From Lachnospiraceae bacterium NSJ-143 (GTDB lineage Bacteria; Bacillota; Clostridia; Lachnospirales; Anaerotignaceae), in assembly GCA_022867625.1 (NCBI GenBank), contig JALIFM010000002.1, positions 310,001 to 374,000 on the forward strand: 64,000 nt of DNA, read 5' to 3'. This document shows, one piece after another, positions 17,834 through 25,355 of the stretch (position 1 is the stretch's first letter; each line of letters begins with the position of its first letter). The notes under the pieces are model-generated. The model ran no database searches. It saw nothing but the letters and a program-made list of their open reading frames with translations, and was not told where the DNA came from. The translations under genes and the position numbers were made by a program.

Positions 17834-18293
17834 TTTATAAACCCCCTAAAAATGATTATATTTAACAATAAATATTACTCTACCATATTATTCATTCATA
17901 AACAATAATAATTTATATAATAGTGTAAAAATTTTATTTCGTTGTTAAATCAATGAGGTTTAAGGATTTTTTACTACATAAAAAGAGGGTGAAAAGGGAT
18001 ATAAACCTGTATATATCCATAAAATTCAACGGCAAAATAGTGTAAAAGTGGTGTAAATGCCAGAATGGTATAAGAGATGGTGTAAAGAAAGAGCCTCAAA
18101 ATAGTAGGAAAAAATGATAATTTTCGATAGAAATCCGGTGGGTGGTGGTTAAGAAGAAATAAATAAATTAAAGATACGGCGGCTCTGAAAAGTCAAAGCC
18201 GCCGCAATAGAATAGGCGCATGAAAATATTTCTGCCTGTTATCGGCTATGTGTCTTTGCATCTGGCTCTTTGATAACTGATATGTTGTGTTCT
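17834..18293. other. 460-nt gene-free boundary of the accessory island
   Basis: Holds the nhaC upstream region, the GTGTAAA copies and a hairpin CGGCGGCT (18177-18184)/AGCCGCCG (18197-18204). The hairpin lacks a T tail on either strand, so it is not a clear terminator. I find no ORF with a ribosome site. The sequence looks like a junction or remnant at the edge of the island. Confidence 0.5.
17923..18086 (+). repeat. Four scattered copies of GTGTAAA
   Basis: GTGTAAA occurs at 17923-17929, 18040-18046, 18051-18057 and 18080-18086 in the non-coding stretch upstream of nhaC. Three of the copies lie within 47 nt. They could be protein sites or debris; no function is known to me. Confidence 0.4.
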
Positions 18294-18713
18294 TTACTTT
18301 TCGTTTACTGTTTGAATTTTTTCGCTGATGCGGAAAAGTGTTTCAATATCGTCACTTCCTAAAAGTGTTTCAATCCGTGTTTGTGCTTCCTGCCACAGAG
18401 GCATTGCCATATCCAGGACTTCTTTACCGTTTGATGATAGAGCAAATGTTTTTCCATGTCCTTCAACTGCATCTATAAGGTTGCGTGATTGAAGTAATTT
18501 TATATTTCTTACCATTGTACTTCTATTAAGGCCAACATGTTCTGCCCAATGAGTTATATTTGCAGTACCAAGCCGTGACAAATTAACAAGCAGATAATAC
18601 TGTGATATGGTCAGTCCTGCTTCTTTTAATGCAGTATCGTAAAAATCGGAAATTGCATTTGCACTTCTCCGTAAATTTGTACAGTAGCAATTACTTTTGT
18701 ATAGTTGAGCCAT
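18294..18713 (-). CDS. MarR-family transcriptional regulator
   Basis: Winged-helix regulator of 139 residues starting MAQLYKSNCYC. The recognition region reads ITHWAEHVGLNRSTMVRNIKLLQSRNLI, followed by a wing with EGHGKTFALSSNGK. A longer in-frame start (18836) would run through the end of the upstream gene; the ATG at 18713 has a full GAGGAGG site and is preferred. It lies 10 nt after the DUF2148 gene and should share its promoter, so it probably represses its own operon through the twin palindrome at 19290-19314. The N-terminal cysteine pair (CYC) could sense redox state, which is speculation. Confidence 0.88.
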   Translation of the reverse strand: MAQLYKSNCYCTNLRRSANAISDFYDTALKEAGLTISQYYLLVNLSRLGTANITHWAEHVGLNRSTMVRNIKLLQSRNLIDAVEGHGKTFALSSNGKEVLDMAMPLWQEAQTRIETLLGSDDIETLFRISEKIQTVNEK

Positions 18714-18723
18714 AACTTCCTCC

Positions 18724-19272
18724 TCAATCGTGGAATATCCCGCGGTCAAAAAAGATATTTTTACCAGCAATGGAAAGCGGGATACCAAGCCATAAAACCC
18801 CGTCTGCATAACCCATTTCCGCAGCAGCTTTTCCAATGGAATACATAATACGATTGTCTACCATATCGACAGCTGCCAATGATACCGCAGAGGAAATAGC
18901 GATACCAAGATCAACATAAGCAAATGCACAATTTCCGCCGTTGTTTTTACATTCCATACAATCACGGAAGCCACAGTAACCACAATGCGGAACACCTCTT
19001 TGTTTTTGCTCTGTTCCAATCAAAACAACCGCCTGTGCCGCACGTAAATTAGCCGCATCGCGTCCGTGCCAAGTGTTCATTTTGGCTCCCATTTCTCTTG
19101 TGCCTATGGCTTCCATTTTTTGAGCTAATTGTTCTTTTTCCTCCCCGGTCAGCACCAATGTATGTACTGTATCTTTACCATGTGCTTTTGGTGCGGTTCT
19201 GGCTGCCGCACACATTCTTGCAGCTGTTTGCAGTACAGCCTTTTCTTCTAAGTAACTGCTTTCATATAACAT
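18724..19272 (-). CDS. DUF2148 ferredoxin-domain protein
   Basis: Protein of 182 residues matching the DUF2148 family (ferredoxin-like, function unknown). A cysteine cluster at residues 97, 100, 105, 108 and 115 (HCGYCGFRDCMECKNNGGNC) could hold an iron-sulfur centre. The remainder is rich in Ala and Gly and has no signal peptide. AAGGAGG lies before the ATG. It is the first gene of a two-gene unit with the MarR regulator, behind a promoter with both hexamers at consensus. Codon use (CGT, TTG, CTG) differs from the flanking housekeeping genes. Confidence 0.88.
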   Translation of the reverse strand: MLYESSYLEEKAVLQTAARMCAAARTAPKAHGKDTVHTLVLTGEEKEQLAQKMEAIGTREMGAKMNTWHGRDAANLRAAQAVVLIGTEQKQRGVPHCGYCGFRDCMECKNNGGNCAFAYVDLGIAISSAVSLAAVDMVDNRIMYSIGKAAAEMGYADGVLWLGIPLSIAGKNIFFDRGIFHD

Positions 19273-19289
19273 ATTTAGCCCTCCTTAAT

Positions 19290-19314
19290 GTGTATATACA
19301 CTGTGTATATACAC
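19290..19314 (-). promoter_or_regulatory. Twin palindromic operator of the MarR operon
   Basis: Two identical 12-bp palindromes GTGTATATACAC (19290-19301 and 19303-19314) are separated by one T. They occupy the first transcribed bases after the -10 box, so a bound repressor would block initiation. MarR proteins bind such palindromes; that this one does is inferred. Confidence 0.75.
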
Positions 19315-19343
19315 ATTATAGGTTATATCTTTTGATTTGTCAA
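19315..19343 (-). promoter_or_regulatory. Consensus promoter of the DUF2148-marR operon
   Basis: Minus-strand TTGACA (19343-19338) and TATAAT (19320-19315) with a 17-nt spacer, all ideal. Such strength suits a promoter normally held by a repressor. Confidence 0.88.
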
Positions 19344-19450
19344 TTAAAAAAATTGCTACGGGTAATATTCTTTATTTTGGTTGAACAATAGAAATATATA
19401 GGCATACTCAGGAAATAAGAGGAACAGCAATATAATAAGAGTGAATTAAT

Positions 19451-19776
19451 ATGGCTAAAAGACAAATACCACGATACGACTTAAAGGCTTGGCAGAAAAA
19501 CAGATGCTTGGCAGCTATGCCGGTATGCTTAGTTTTGATATTAAAGGGGGAGAGCAGGAGCATCTGAAGTTTTTAAATTCATTAAGGTTAATCAGTCATG
19601 CGGTATCACTTGGCGATGCTGAAAGTTTGATTGTTTATACTGATAAGTATGGAGAAAAGATTAAGTATTATCCAGAATTATATGCCGGGGGCTTTTTCAG
19701 ATTCAGTGTTGGTTTGGAAGATGCCGAAGACATTTTGAATGATTTGAAGCAGGCACTTGATAAATGCGGCATATAA
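19451..19776 (+). pseudogene. Remnant of a Cys/Met-metabolism PLP enzyme (C-terminus)
   Basis: The final 95 residues or so of a gamma-lyase or O-acetylhomoserine sulfhydrylase-type enzyme remain: AEKQMLGSYAGMLSFDIKGG, then SHAVSLGDAESLI and FRFSVGLEDAEDILNDLKQAL, all hallmark pieces of the family C-terminal domain. Catalytic Lys and roughly 300 N-terminal residues are missing. The in-frame beginning is a TTG (19489) without ribosome site. A better ATG at 19451 reads PRYDLK in a second frame; one missing A in the TTAAAGG run at 19481-19487 would join the frames. A broken, truncated gene. Confidence 0.75.
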
Positions 19777-19881
19777 AGATAATTTAAAGATAATTAATTT
19801 GGAGAATTGAAGATGAAAACAAAAATCACAGTAAAAATGAAAACTGAAGAATAACAAATACGGACAGAAATCGTAAAAAAC

Positions 19882-19905
19882 AGGGAACATGTAAATATGT
19901 TCCCT
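19882..19905 (-). terminator. Hairpin with minus-strand T tail
   Basis: AGGGAACAT (19882-19890) pairs with ATGTTCCCT (19897-19905). A-run 19875-19880 gives a T tail leftward, so it could end transcripts coming from the LysR side. Confidence 0.5.
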
Positions 19906-19961
19906 ATTCATATATTACCGTTTATTCATTTTTTGTTTAGTCATATAATCCGGTTCTGTCA

Positions 19962-20261
19962 TTAATTACTAATAGTTAACATTGTATCTGTAAGTCTAAG
20001 CTCGCCTTTTTCGTTGCCATAAAATACTTTTTATTTAAAAGTGTCCGCACCGTTTGTCTTGTCGAGTTTTCTTTAAATCTCCACTACATTTGAAAAAAAC
20101 GTCGTAATCGTTGTACGCGCCTTTGTCGTCGTTTTTGTAGATATCAGTAAATATCAAAGGCCGTTAATTGCCGTACCGGTTGGATTTGAAATGGTTGGAA
20201 TTTCAGTGATTTCCTTTATGCAGCCCAATACTGTTGCTTCTGTACCGTTATGTGTTCCCAT
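19962..20261 (-). pseudogene. Frameshifted gene of about 100 codons, family unknown
   Basis: An ATG at 20261 with a good AAGGAG site opens a 35-codon frame (MGTHNGTEATVLG...) that stops at 20154. Shifting frame, the reading continues as FTDIYKNDDKGAYNDYDVFFKCSGDLKK and, after a second shift, ends KVFYGNEKGELRLTDTM with a stop at 19962. The total span is exactly 300 bases, so the shifts cancel. That suggests a once-intact protein of about 99 residues. I do not recognise the family. It lies between the LysR gene and the PLP-enzyme remnant. Confidence 0.5.
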
Positions 20262-20472
20262 GTTAATCTCCTTACATGTTCCGTTGCTGTAAGCACAGCA
20301 GATTTGCTTTTTAGTGCCTGTTATTCCTTATATGAAAAATCTTTACCTGTATCCAGAACATTGAAAAAGTTTTGGATATTTTCTCTCGCATCAGTTTTGT
20401 AATGACCGGTCCGCTTGTGTTGTCACGGTATAATCTTGCATAATATCTAAATAAAATAATGACAGCCGCCTA

Positions 20473-21366
20473 TTATTCTGAAGCTGATATTTCCTGTTTT
20501 AACATTGTCAAAAACTTTTCCGCAGCTTTGGAAAATACCTGATGTTTTTTCCAAACAATATCTAAATGTGCTTCTAATTGTGGGGCAAGAGGCTTGAAAC
20601 ATAAGTTGCTGCTTTCTGATGTATTGACTAATTTATCTAAACACAATGCATATCCAAAGCCCTCATCAACCATGAGTGAAGCATTATAAACCAGATTATA
20701 TGTGGCAACAATATTTAATTTTTCAAAATCTTGTCCGCTCCAACCGGATATCTCGTTGCGTACTAATGTCTGATGAGAGGTAATGAGTGGAATTTCCAAT
20801 AACTCGTTTGAAGAAATCTTTTCTTTTTCTGCAAGAGGGCTATCTTTTCGCATGAGAAGTCCCCAACGGTCTGTTACAGGCAGTTTGATATAGTTGTATT
20901 TTTCCATGTCAGCGGGTTCAATCAAAATTCCGAAATCAAGCAGTCCATTATCCAGTTTTTCTGTCACGTCATCTGCATTTCCGCTGAACAGATGATAGCG
21001 AATATGGGGGTAATCATTTTTCAGATTTTGGGCAGTTTTAGCAATCAGGCGCATAGCGTCAGTTTCACCGCCGCCAATATAAATATCTCCACTAATCACT
21101 TCATTAGTTTCAGTAAATTCTGATTTTGTTTTATCAACCAAAGCAATAATTTCCTCTGCCCGTTTACGCAGCAGTATACCCTCATCTGTTAAGGTGATTT
21201 TGTGATTGCGTTTTCCACGATTTAAGAGTTTGCTCCCCAGTTGTTCTTCTAATTCCATAAGCTGCCTTGAAAGCGTAGGCTGTGTAATATGCAGATATTC
21301 AGCGGCTTTGGAAATACTTTCTTCCCTTGCAACAGCAAGAAAATATCGCAGAACTCGAACTTCCAT
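20473..21366 (-). CDS. LysR-family transcriptional regulator
   Basis: LysR-type regulator of 297 residues starting MEVRVLRYFLAVAREES. The N-terminal helix-turn-helix reads SISKAAEYLHITQPTLSRQLMELEEQLG; the rest is a periplasmic-binding-protein-like effector domain. A longer frame extends to 21600 but crosses the intergenic region; the ATG at 21366 has GGGGGAGG at good spacing. It is divergent from the acetyltransferase-flavodoxin-hydrolase string and probably controls it through the inverted repeat at 21413-21437. The effector is unknown. Codon use is that of the island. Confidence 0.92.
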   Translation of the reverse strand: MEVRVLRYFLAVAREESISKAAEYLHITQPTLSRQLMELEEQLGSKLLNRGKRNHKITLTDEGILLRKRAEEIIALVDKTKSEFTETNEVISGDIYIGGGETDAMRLIAKTAQNLKNDYPHIRYHLFSGNADDVTEKLDNGLLDFGILIEPADMEKYNYIKLPVTDRWGLLMRKDSPLAEKEKISSNELLEIPLITSHQTLVRNEISGWSGQDFEKLNIVATYNLVYNASLMVDEGFGYALCLDKLVNTSESSNLCFKPLAPQLEAHLDIVWKKHQVFSKAAEKFLTMLKQEISASE

Positions 21367-21412
21367 GAATGAGTCCTCCCCCTTAGATTTATCATTAAAA
21401 TTATACTCCTGA

Positions 21413-21437
21413 ATTATATGCTTTACAAGCATATAAT
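21413..21437. promoter_or_regulatory. Inverted repeat in the LysR divergent region
   Basis: ATTATATGCTT (21413-21423) and AAGCATATAAT (21427-21437) are exact complements around TAC. It contains a T-N11-A core typical of LysR sites and lies just upstream of the rightward promoter. Confidence 0.65.
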
Positions 21438-21455
21438 TGTATTTGATATAGGTAT

Positions 21456-21484
21456 TTGATACTTTTTTGGTCACATTATATACT
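21456..21484 (+). promoter_or_regulatory. Promoter of the acetyltransferase operon
   Basis: TTGATA (21456-21461), 17 nt, TATACT (21479-21484). Predicted start near 21491, giving a leader of about 27 nt. Confidence 0.6.
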
Positions 21485-21517
21485 GTAAATGAACCGGATA
21501 AACAGGGAGTGATAAAT

Positions 21518-22096
21518 ATGGATTTATGTGATTTTTTAGAACATCTGAATTGTGGCAAAGCAGTTATTGGCGGTTCGGAATTGCACCAGTTTATGCACAA
21601 GGTAAGTAATGAGGCAATGAAAATTACCGCAAAATTAAATGCGTGTTATCATGAGCCGGAAGAAATAAGAGCCTTGTTTTCGGAATTAACTGGAAAACAG
21701 GTTGATTCCTCATTTAAATTGTTCCCGCCATTTTATTCTGACTGCGGAAAAAACATTACAGTTGGCAAAAATGTTTTTATCAATTCTGGGTGCAGTTTTC
21801 AAGACCAAGGCGGCATTACCATTGGTGACGGGGCATTGATTGGACACAATGTCGTCCTTGCAACATTAAATCACGATTTTTTGCCTCAGAAACGCAGCAC
21901 TTTACACCCGGCCCCGATAGTGATTGGTGAGAATGTTTGGATAGGAGCAAATGTAACGATTGTTCCGGGTGTAACAATTGGGAATGGTTCAATTATTGCA
22001 GCAGGTGCAGTTGTTACAAAAGATGTACCGGAAAATGTTGTTGCAGGTGGAGTACCGGCCAAAATAATAAAGGTGTTAGATATGGAGGAAATGTAA
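21518..22096 (+). CDS. Sugar O-acetyltransferase, hexapeptide-repeat (LacA/Maa/NodL type)
   Basis: Acetyl-CoA-dependent O-acetyltransferase with a left-handed beta-helix; 192 residues. Hexapeptide repeats run from about residue 75 ([63 protein letters not shown]), and the catalytic His lies in TLNHD. The N-terminal 70 residues deviate from the usual maltose acetyltransferase cap, so the acceptor is uncertain. The ATG at 21518 follows AGGGAG. It overlaps the next gene by one base (TAATG), pointing to tight coupling. Confidence 0.9.
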   Translation: MDLCDFLEHLNCGKAVIGGSELHQFMHKVSNEAMKITAKLNACYHEPEEIRALFSELTGKQVDSSFKLFPPFYSDCGKNITVGKNVFINSGCSFQDQGGITIGDGALIGHNVVLATLNHDFLPQKRSTLHPAPIVIGENVWIGANVTIVPGVTIGNGSIIAAGAVVTKDVPENVVAGGVPAKIIKVLDMEEM

Positions 22097-22638
22097 TGAG
22101 TAAAAAGGTATTGATTATTTCTACCAGCCCACGTAAAAACGGGAACTCTGAAATTTTAGCAGATGAATTTGCCCGTGGAGCAAAAGAGGCGGGAAATATT
22201 GTAGAAAAAATTTCTCTTTGCGACAAAACTGTCAGCTTTTGTAAGGGTTGCCTTGCCTGCCAGAAAACGCAGCGTTGTGTTATCAATGATGATGTAAACA
22301 TGATTACAGAAAAAATGCTTTCTGCCGAAGTGATTGTATTTGCTACACCTGTTTATTTCTATGAAATGTGTGGACAGATGAAAACTCTGCTTGACCGTTC
22401 CAATACACTGTATCTGTCTGACTATATGTTTAGAGATGTTTACATTCTGGCGGCTGCCGCAGATAACGAAGAAAGTGCCATGAATGGAGCAGTCAATGGC
22501 TTGCAGGGGTGGATTGCCTGTTTTGAAAAGGTTCGTCTTGCAGGAACAATATTTGCTGGTGGAGTTGAAGCCGCAGGAGAAATCAAAGGACATTCATCAT
22601 TGAAAAAAGCTTATGATATGGGTATGAAAATTAAATAA
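22096..22638 (+). CDS. NADPH-dependent FMN reductase / flavodoxin-like protein
   Basis: Flavodoxin-fold oxidoreductase of 180 residues. The FMN phosphate loop STSPRKNGNS is at residues 10-19. A CKGCLACQKTQRC segment at about 48-61, typical of iron-sulfur-flavoprotein-like members, could hold a cluster or only be a vestige. ATPVYFYEMCGQMKTLLDR is the usual flavin-contact motif. Its ATG overlaps the upstream stop (TAATG). It lies inside a LysR-linked string with the acetyltransferase and an alpha/beta hydrolase, a combination often seen in gut anaerobes. The substrate is unknown. Confidence 0.9.
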   Translation: MSKKVLIISTSPRKNGNSEILADEFARGAKEAGNIVEKISLCDKTVSFCKGCLACQKTQRCVINDDVNMITEKMLSAEVIVFATPVYFYEMCGQMKTLLDRSNTLYLSDYMFRDVYILAAAADNEESAMNGAVNGLQGWIACFEKVRLAGTIFAGGVEAAGEIKGHSSLKKAYDMGMKIK

Positions 22639-22652
22639 GGAGGCGTTTGAAA

Positions 22653-23624
22653 ATGCAGGAAAATTTGAACCTGACTGAGCAGTGGGATAAAACCTTTCCC
22701 AAAAGCAGTGAAGTGAATCATTATAAAGTTACATTTCACAATCGCTACGGTATTAATTTGGCTGCTGATTTATATGTTCCAAAGGACGCAAAAGGAAAAC
22801 TGCCTGCCATTGCTGTCTGCGGTCCGTTTGGTGCAGTCAAGGAACAATCTTCCGGTCTGTATGCACAAAAAATGGCTGAAAGGGGTTTTTTAACAATAGC
22901 TTTTGACCCATCGTTTACCGGGGAAAGCGGAGGTTATCCACGGTATGTTGCTTCTCCGGACATTAATACAGAGGATTTTCAGGCAGCTGTAGATTTTCTG
23001 TCTGTTCAGGAGAATGTTGACCCTGAAAAAATCGGTTTGATTGGTATCTGCGGCTGGGGTGGAATGGCATTAAATGCCGCAGCGATTGATACACGAGTAA
23101 AAGCAACAGCCACTATGACCATGTATGATATGAGCCGTGTAAACGCAAACGGATATTTCGATTCCGAGGATAATGAAGATGCCCGATACGAAAAGAAAAA
23201 GACAATGAACGCACAGAGAATCGCAGACTATAAAAGCGGCGTATATACAAGGGCAGGTGGGGTTATTGACCCGCTTTCAGAGGAATCACCGTTTTTTGTA
23301 AAGGATTATTTTGACTATTATAAAACAGACAGAGGCTACCACAAACGTTCGCTCAATTCAAATGAGGGTTGGAATGTAACAGGTACAATGTCTTTTATAA
23401 ATATGCCGATATTGCAGTATGCCGATGAAATTCGCAGTGCGGTACTGATTGTTCATGGCGAAAAGGCTCATTCATGCTATTTCAGCAAAGACGCATACGC
23501 AAAACTCAAAGGAGATAATAAGAAATTGCTTTTGATTCCAAATGCTGTTCACACGGATTTATATGACCAAACAGACATTATTCCGTTTGATAGAATAACA
23601 GCATTTTTTAAGGAGTGGCTGTAA
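22653..23624 (+). CDS. Alpha/beta hydrolase without a canonical catalytic serine
   Basis: Hydrolase-fold protein of 323 residues. The nucleophile-elbow region reads GICGWGG at residues 131-137, where a GxSxG would be expected; the usual serine position holds Trp, and Cys133 is the only nucleophile nearby. The FDPSFTGESGG segment and a C-terminal VLIVHGEKAHS...VHTDLYD region supply the acid and His positions. I recall related annotated hydrolases with the same GICGWGG. The ATG at 22653 is favoured over the TTG at 22647 because AAGGAGG is 9 nt away. Coupled to its neighbours by short gaps. Confidence 0.8.
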   Translation: MQENLNLTEQWDKTFPKSSEVNHYKVTFHNRYGINLAADLYVPKDAKGKLPAIAVCGPFGAVKEQSSGLYAQKMAERGFLTIAFDPSFTGESGGYPRYVASPDINTEDFQAAVDFLSVQENVDPEKIGLIGICGWGGMALNAAAIDTRVKATATMTMYDMSRVNANGYFDSEDNEDARYEKKKTMNAQRIADYKSGVYTRAGGVIDPLSEESPFFVKDYFDYYKTDRGYHKRSLNSNEGWNVTGTMSFINMPILQYADEIRSAVLIVHGEKAHSCYFSKDAYAKLKGDNKKLLLIPNAVHTDLYDQTDIIPFDRITAFFKEWL

Positions 23625-24166
23625 TGGGCAAAACCTTGCTGAGTCTGATTATAATGATATTAACTACAATAGGGTGTGTAAGCGAATCCCAAATACCTGA
23701 AAGTATTTTCGATACTAACCAATTTACAGAAGAATCCATAGTTTCTTTGCATGAAGGAAGCAATACATATAGCAATAGGGCTGTAGAAAAAAATATTTCA
23801 CAAGAGAATGAATTGACTTTATCTGTAAATGGCACTCCGCTTGCTGTCAAATGGGAAGACAATGAATCTGTATTTGCACTGTTTCAGCTGGTCGAGCAAG
23901 AACAATTATCTATCAATATGGAACAGTATGGCAATTTTGAGCAGGTGGGAAATTTATCAAAGAGTGTCACAAGCAATGATGAGCAAATGACTGCTGAACC
24001 GGGAGATATTGTTTTGTATTCTGGTAATTCACTTGTTATTTTTTACGGCTCTAATACTTGGGCATATACAAAATTAGGACATATAGAAGGGCTTACCGAA
24101 AAAGAGTTAGAGAGTATGTTAAATGAGAACCGGATAGCGGTAACATTGCATAGTACTAAGCTTTGA
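23624..24166 (+). CDS. Lipoprotein with cyclophilin-like domain
   Basis: Secreted lipoprotein of 180 residues. The signal peptide ends in a lipobox TIGC with lipidated Cys18. A low-complexity polar linker follows. From about residue 63 a cyclophilin-like fold of the Cyclophil_like2 type is recognisable (LTLSVNGTPLAVKWEDNESV, AEPGDIVLYSGNSLVIFYG, YTKLGHIEGLTEKEL). This family lacks established prolyl isomerase activity. It overlaps the hydrolase stop by one base (TAATG) and is the last gene of the coupled string, so a protein anchored outside the cell is made with three cytoplasmic enzymes. Confidence 0.82.
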   Translation: MGKTLLSLIIMILTTIGCVSESQIPESIFDTNQFTEESIVSLHEGSNTYSNRAVEKNISQENELTLSVNGTPLAVKWEDNESVFALFQLVEQEQLSINMEQYGNFEQVGNLSKSVTSNDEQMTAEPGDIVLYSGNSLVIFYGSNTWAYTKLGHIEGLTEKELESMLNENRIAVTLHSTKL

Positions 24167-24532
24167 AATTTTTGCTTTTTGTACCGGAAGGGTGATAATA
24201 TTCGGCAGAAACAGAAAGCTGCTGAGCAGGAACCGTATCTCTGTCCTGTAAATTCAAAGTTATTGCAGTAATAGGGGAAACAGCAAACACTTTTGATGTA
24301 CTATATTATTTGTTATTTTTGCTTAATCATATTTCAGTTTATCTGTACTATAAAGTATATACTTAAAACCATTTCTTGTTAACATTACATATTCTCCTTT
24401 TTAAATATTTTATCATTTATAATTTTGCCTTGAGGAGAACATGTTGGCATGATATTATAAAAATGAATGGTTGTGAGCTTATTGTGGATAAGGTATACTC
24501 GACAATACGGAAGTTGTGATGGAGGTAAGAAT
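24167..24532. other. 366-nt gene-poor stretch between two lipoprotein genes
   Basis: No substantial gene. A minus-strand ORF of 20 codons (24323-24385, MLTRNGFKYILYSTD...) has an AAAGGAG-type site and may be the remnant of a lost gene. The sequence is AT-rich with no clear terminator after 24166. Confidence 0.4.
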
Positions 24533-25003
24533 ATGTTTCATACACCAAAAATCATTATTTTAGTTGGTATGATTAATGTTATCAGCCTGACAGCGTGTTC
24601 AAAAGTTGATTATAATCAATCGAACAGAGCAGAAATCGGAAACACTGAAAAAACAGCTCTTGAAATGGAAATGGACGCAAATTACAGTGACTCTGACCCG
24701 TTTGAGAATGGACTTTTGTTTTGTGTATCCGATGACATGGAAACTTTAGATGCGGAAGTATATTTTCAGATGGATGGCGAGAGCGGCATTGTGGAAATAA
24801 AAGACAGAAATGCTGATGAGATTTTGTGGAGCAAAATTTGGGATGAAAACGTCAGTGATGATACTTTTACAATTACGCTTGAGAATCTGCAAAAGGAGAA
24901 AGATTATGTTGTACGGTTTACTGGAACTAAAATAAATTATGCAGTTGTAAAAGTATCGTTTGATAGTGATTTGGTTCAGGAAAAAACAAGACCTTCAAAA
25001 TAA
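24533..25003 (+). CDS. Small lipoprotein of unknown function
   Basis: Protein of 156 residues with a signal peptide ending in the lipobox LTAC (Cys22), so it is exported and lipid-anchored. The mature part is acidic and appears to be a single beta-rich domain (DAEVYFQMDGESGIVEIKDR, TFTITLENLQKEKDYVVRFTGTK), suggesting a fibronectin- or jelly-roll-like fold; I do not recognise a family. The ATG at 24533 follows TGGAGGT. A strong terminator follows. Its codon use matches the island. It could have been split from the upstream operon by the decayed 24.2-24.5 kb stretch. Confidence 0.75.
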   Translation: MFHTPKIIILVGMINVISLTACSKVDYNQSNRAEIGNTEKTALEMEMDANYSDSDPFENGLLFCVSDDMETLDAEVYFQMDGESGIVEIKDRNADEILWSKIWDENVSDDTFTITLENLQKEKDYVVRFTGTKINYAVVKVSFDSDLVQEKTRPSK

Positions 25004-25082
25004 AATTTCAGTTTGTCGAGATTACCATATTATTAGATTTATCATATTGACATAAGGCGTTTTAAAGTACATAATGGCAGGA

Positions 25083-25128
25083 AACAAACGAGCGTAACTT
25101 GTAAGAGTTATTCTCGTTTGTTATTTTT
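25083..25128 (+). terminator. Terminator after the lipoprotein genes
   Basis: AACAAACGAG (25083-25092) pairs with CTCGTTTGTT (25113-25122), with an inner imperfect stem and a T-rich tail. Confidence 0.85.
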
Positions 25129-25130
25129 TG

Positions 25131-25355
25131 GTCATTTAGACGAAGGTCGGTTTACGAGACCTGTTAACAACACTAATCTGCAACAGGGAGCTATATCAGG
25201 TAATATTAATCGGTCCGTCACGTTAAGCTCTTCCGGCTTTTAGCCTGAGCTTTTAATATATTGTCATACAGCTTCCTGAAGTATATGTTTATTTATAAGT
25301 TTGATGAAAATTACTCCAAAAGGCATTCCAAAATAAATTCTCATCATTTTTACAT
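25131..25355. other. Gene-free stretch before the DUF1989 gene
   Basis: AAGCTC (25225-25230) can pair with GAGCTT (25247-25252) around an inner GGCT/AGCC stem, perhaps the minus-strand end of the DUF1989 transcript. Nothing else recognised. Confidence 0.35.

Larger units (their letters stand above)
19777..20472. other. Decayed stretch in the accessory island
   Basis: No intact gene. It holds a 13-codon ORF with a ribosome site at about 19813-19854, the hairpin at 19882-19905, the frameshifted remnant 19962-20261, and to its right a minus-strand open run ending in NFFNVLDTGKDFSYKE near 20330. That run looks like the tail of another lost gene. All features suggest decay after deletion. Confidence 0.5.

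Noticed and set aside
18177-18204. CGGCGGCT/AGCCGCCG hairpin as terminator
   Set aside because: No T tail on either strand; recorded only as a hairpin in the island-edge spacer.
20473-21600. Long N-terminal extension of the island LysR regulator
   Set aside because: The extra 78 codons cross the divergent promoter region and overlap the start of the opposite gene. The ATG at 21366 has a full ribosome site and the normal LysR beginning.
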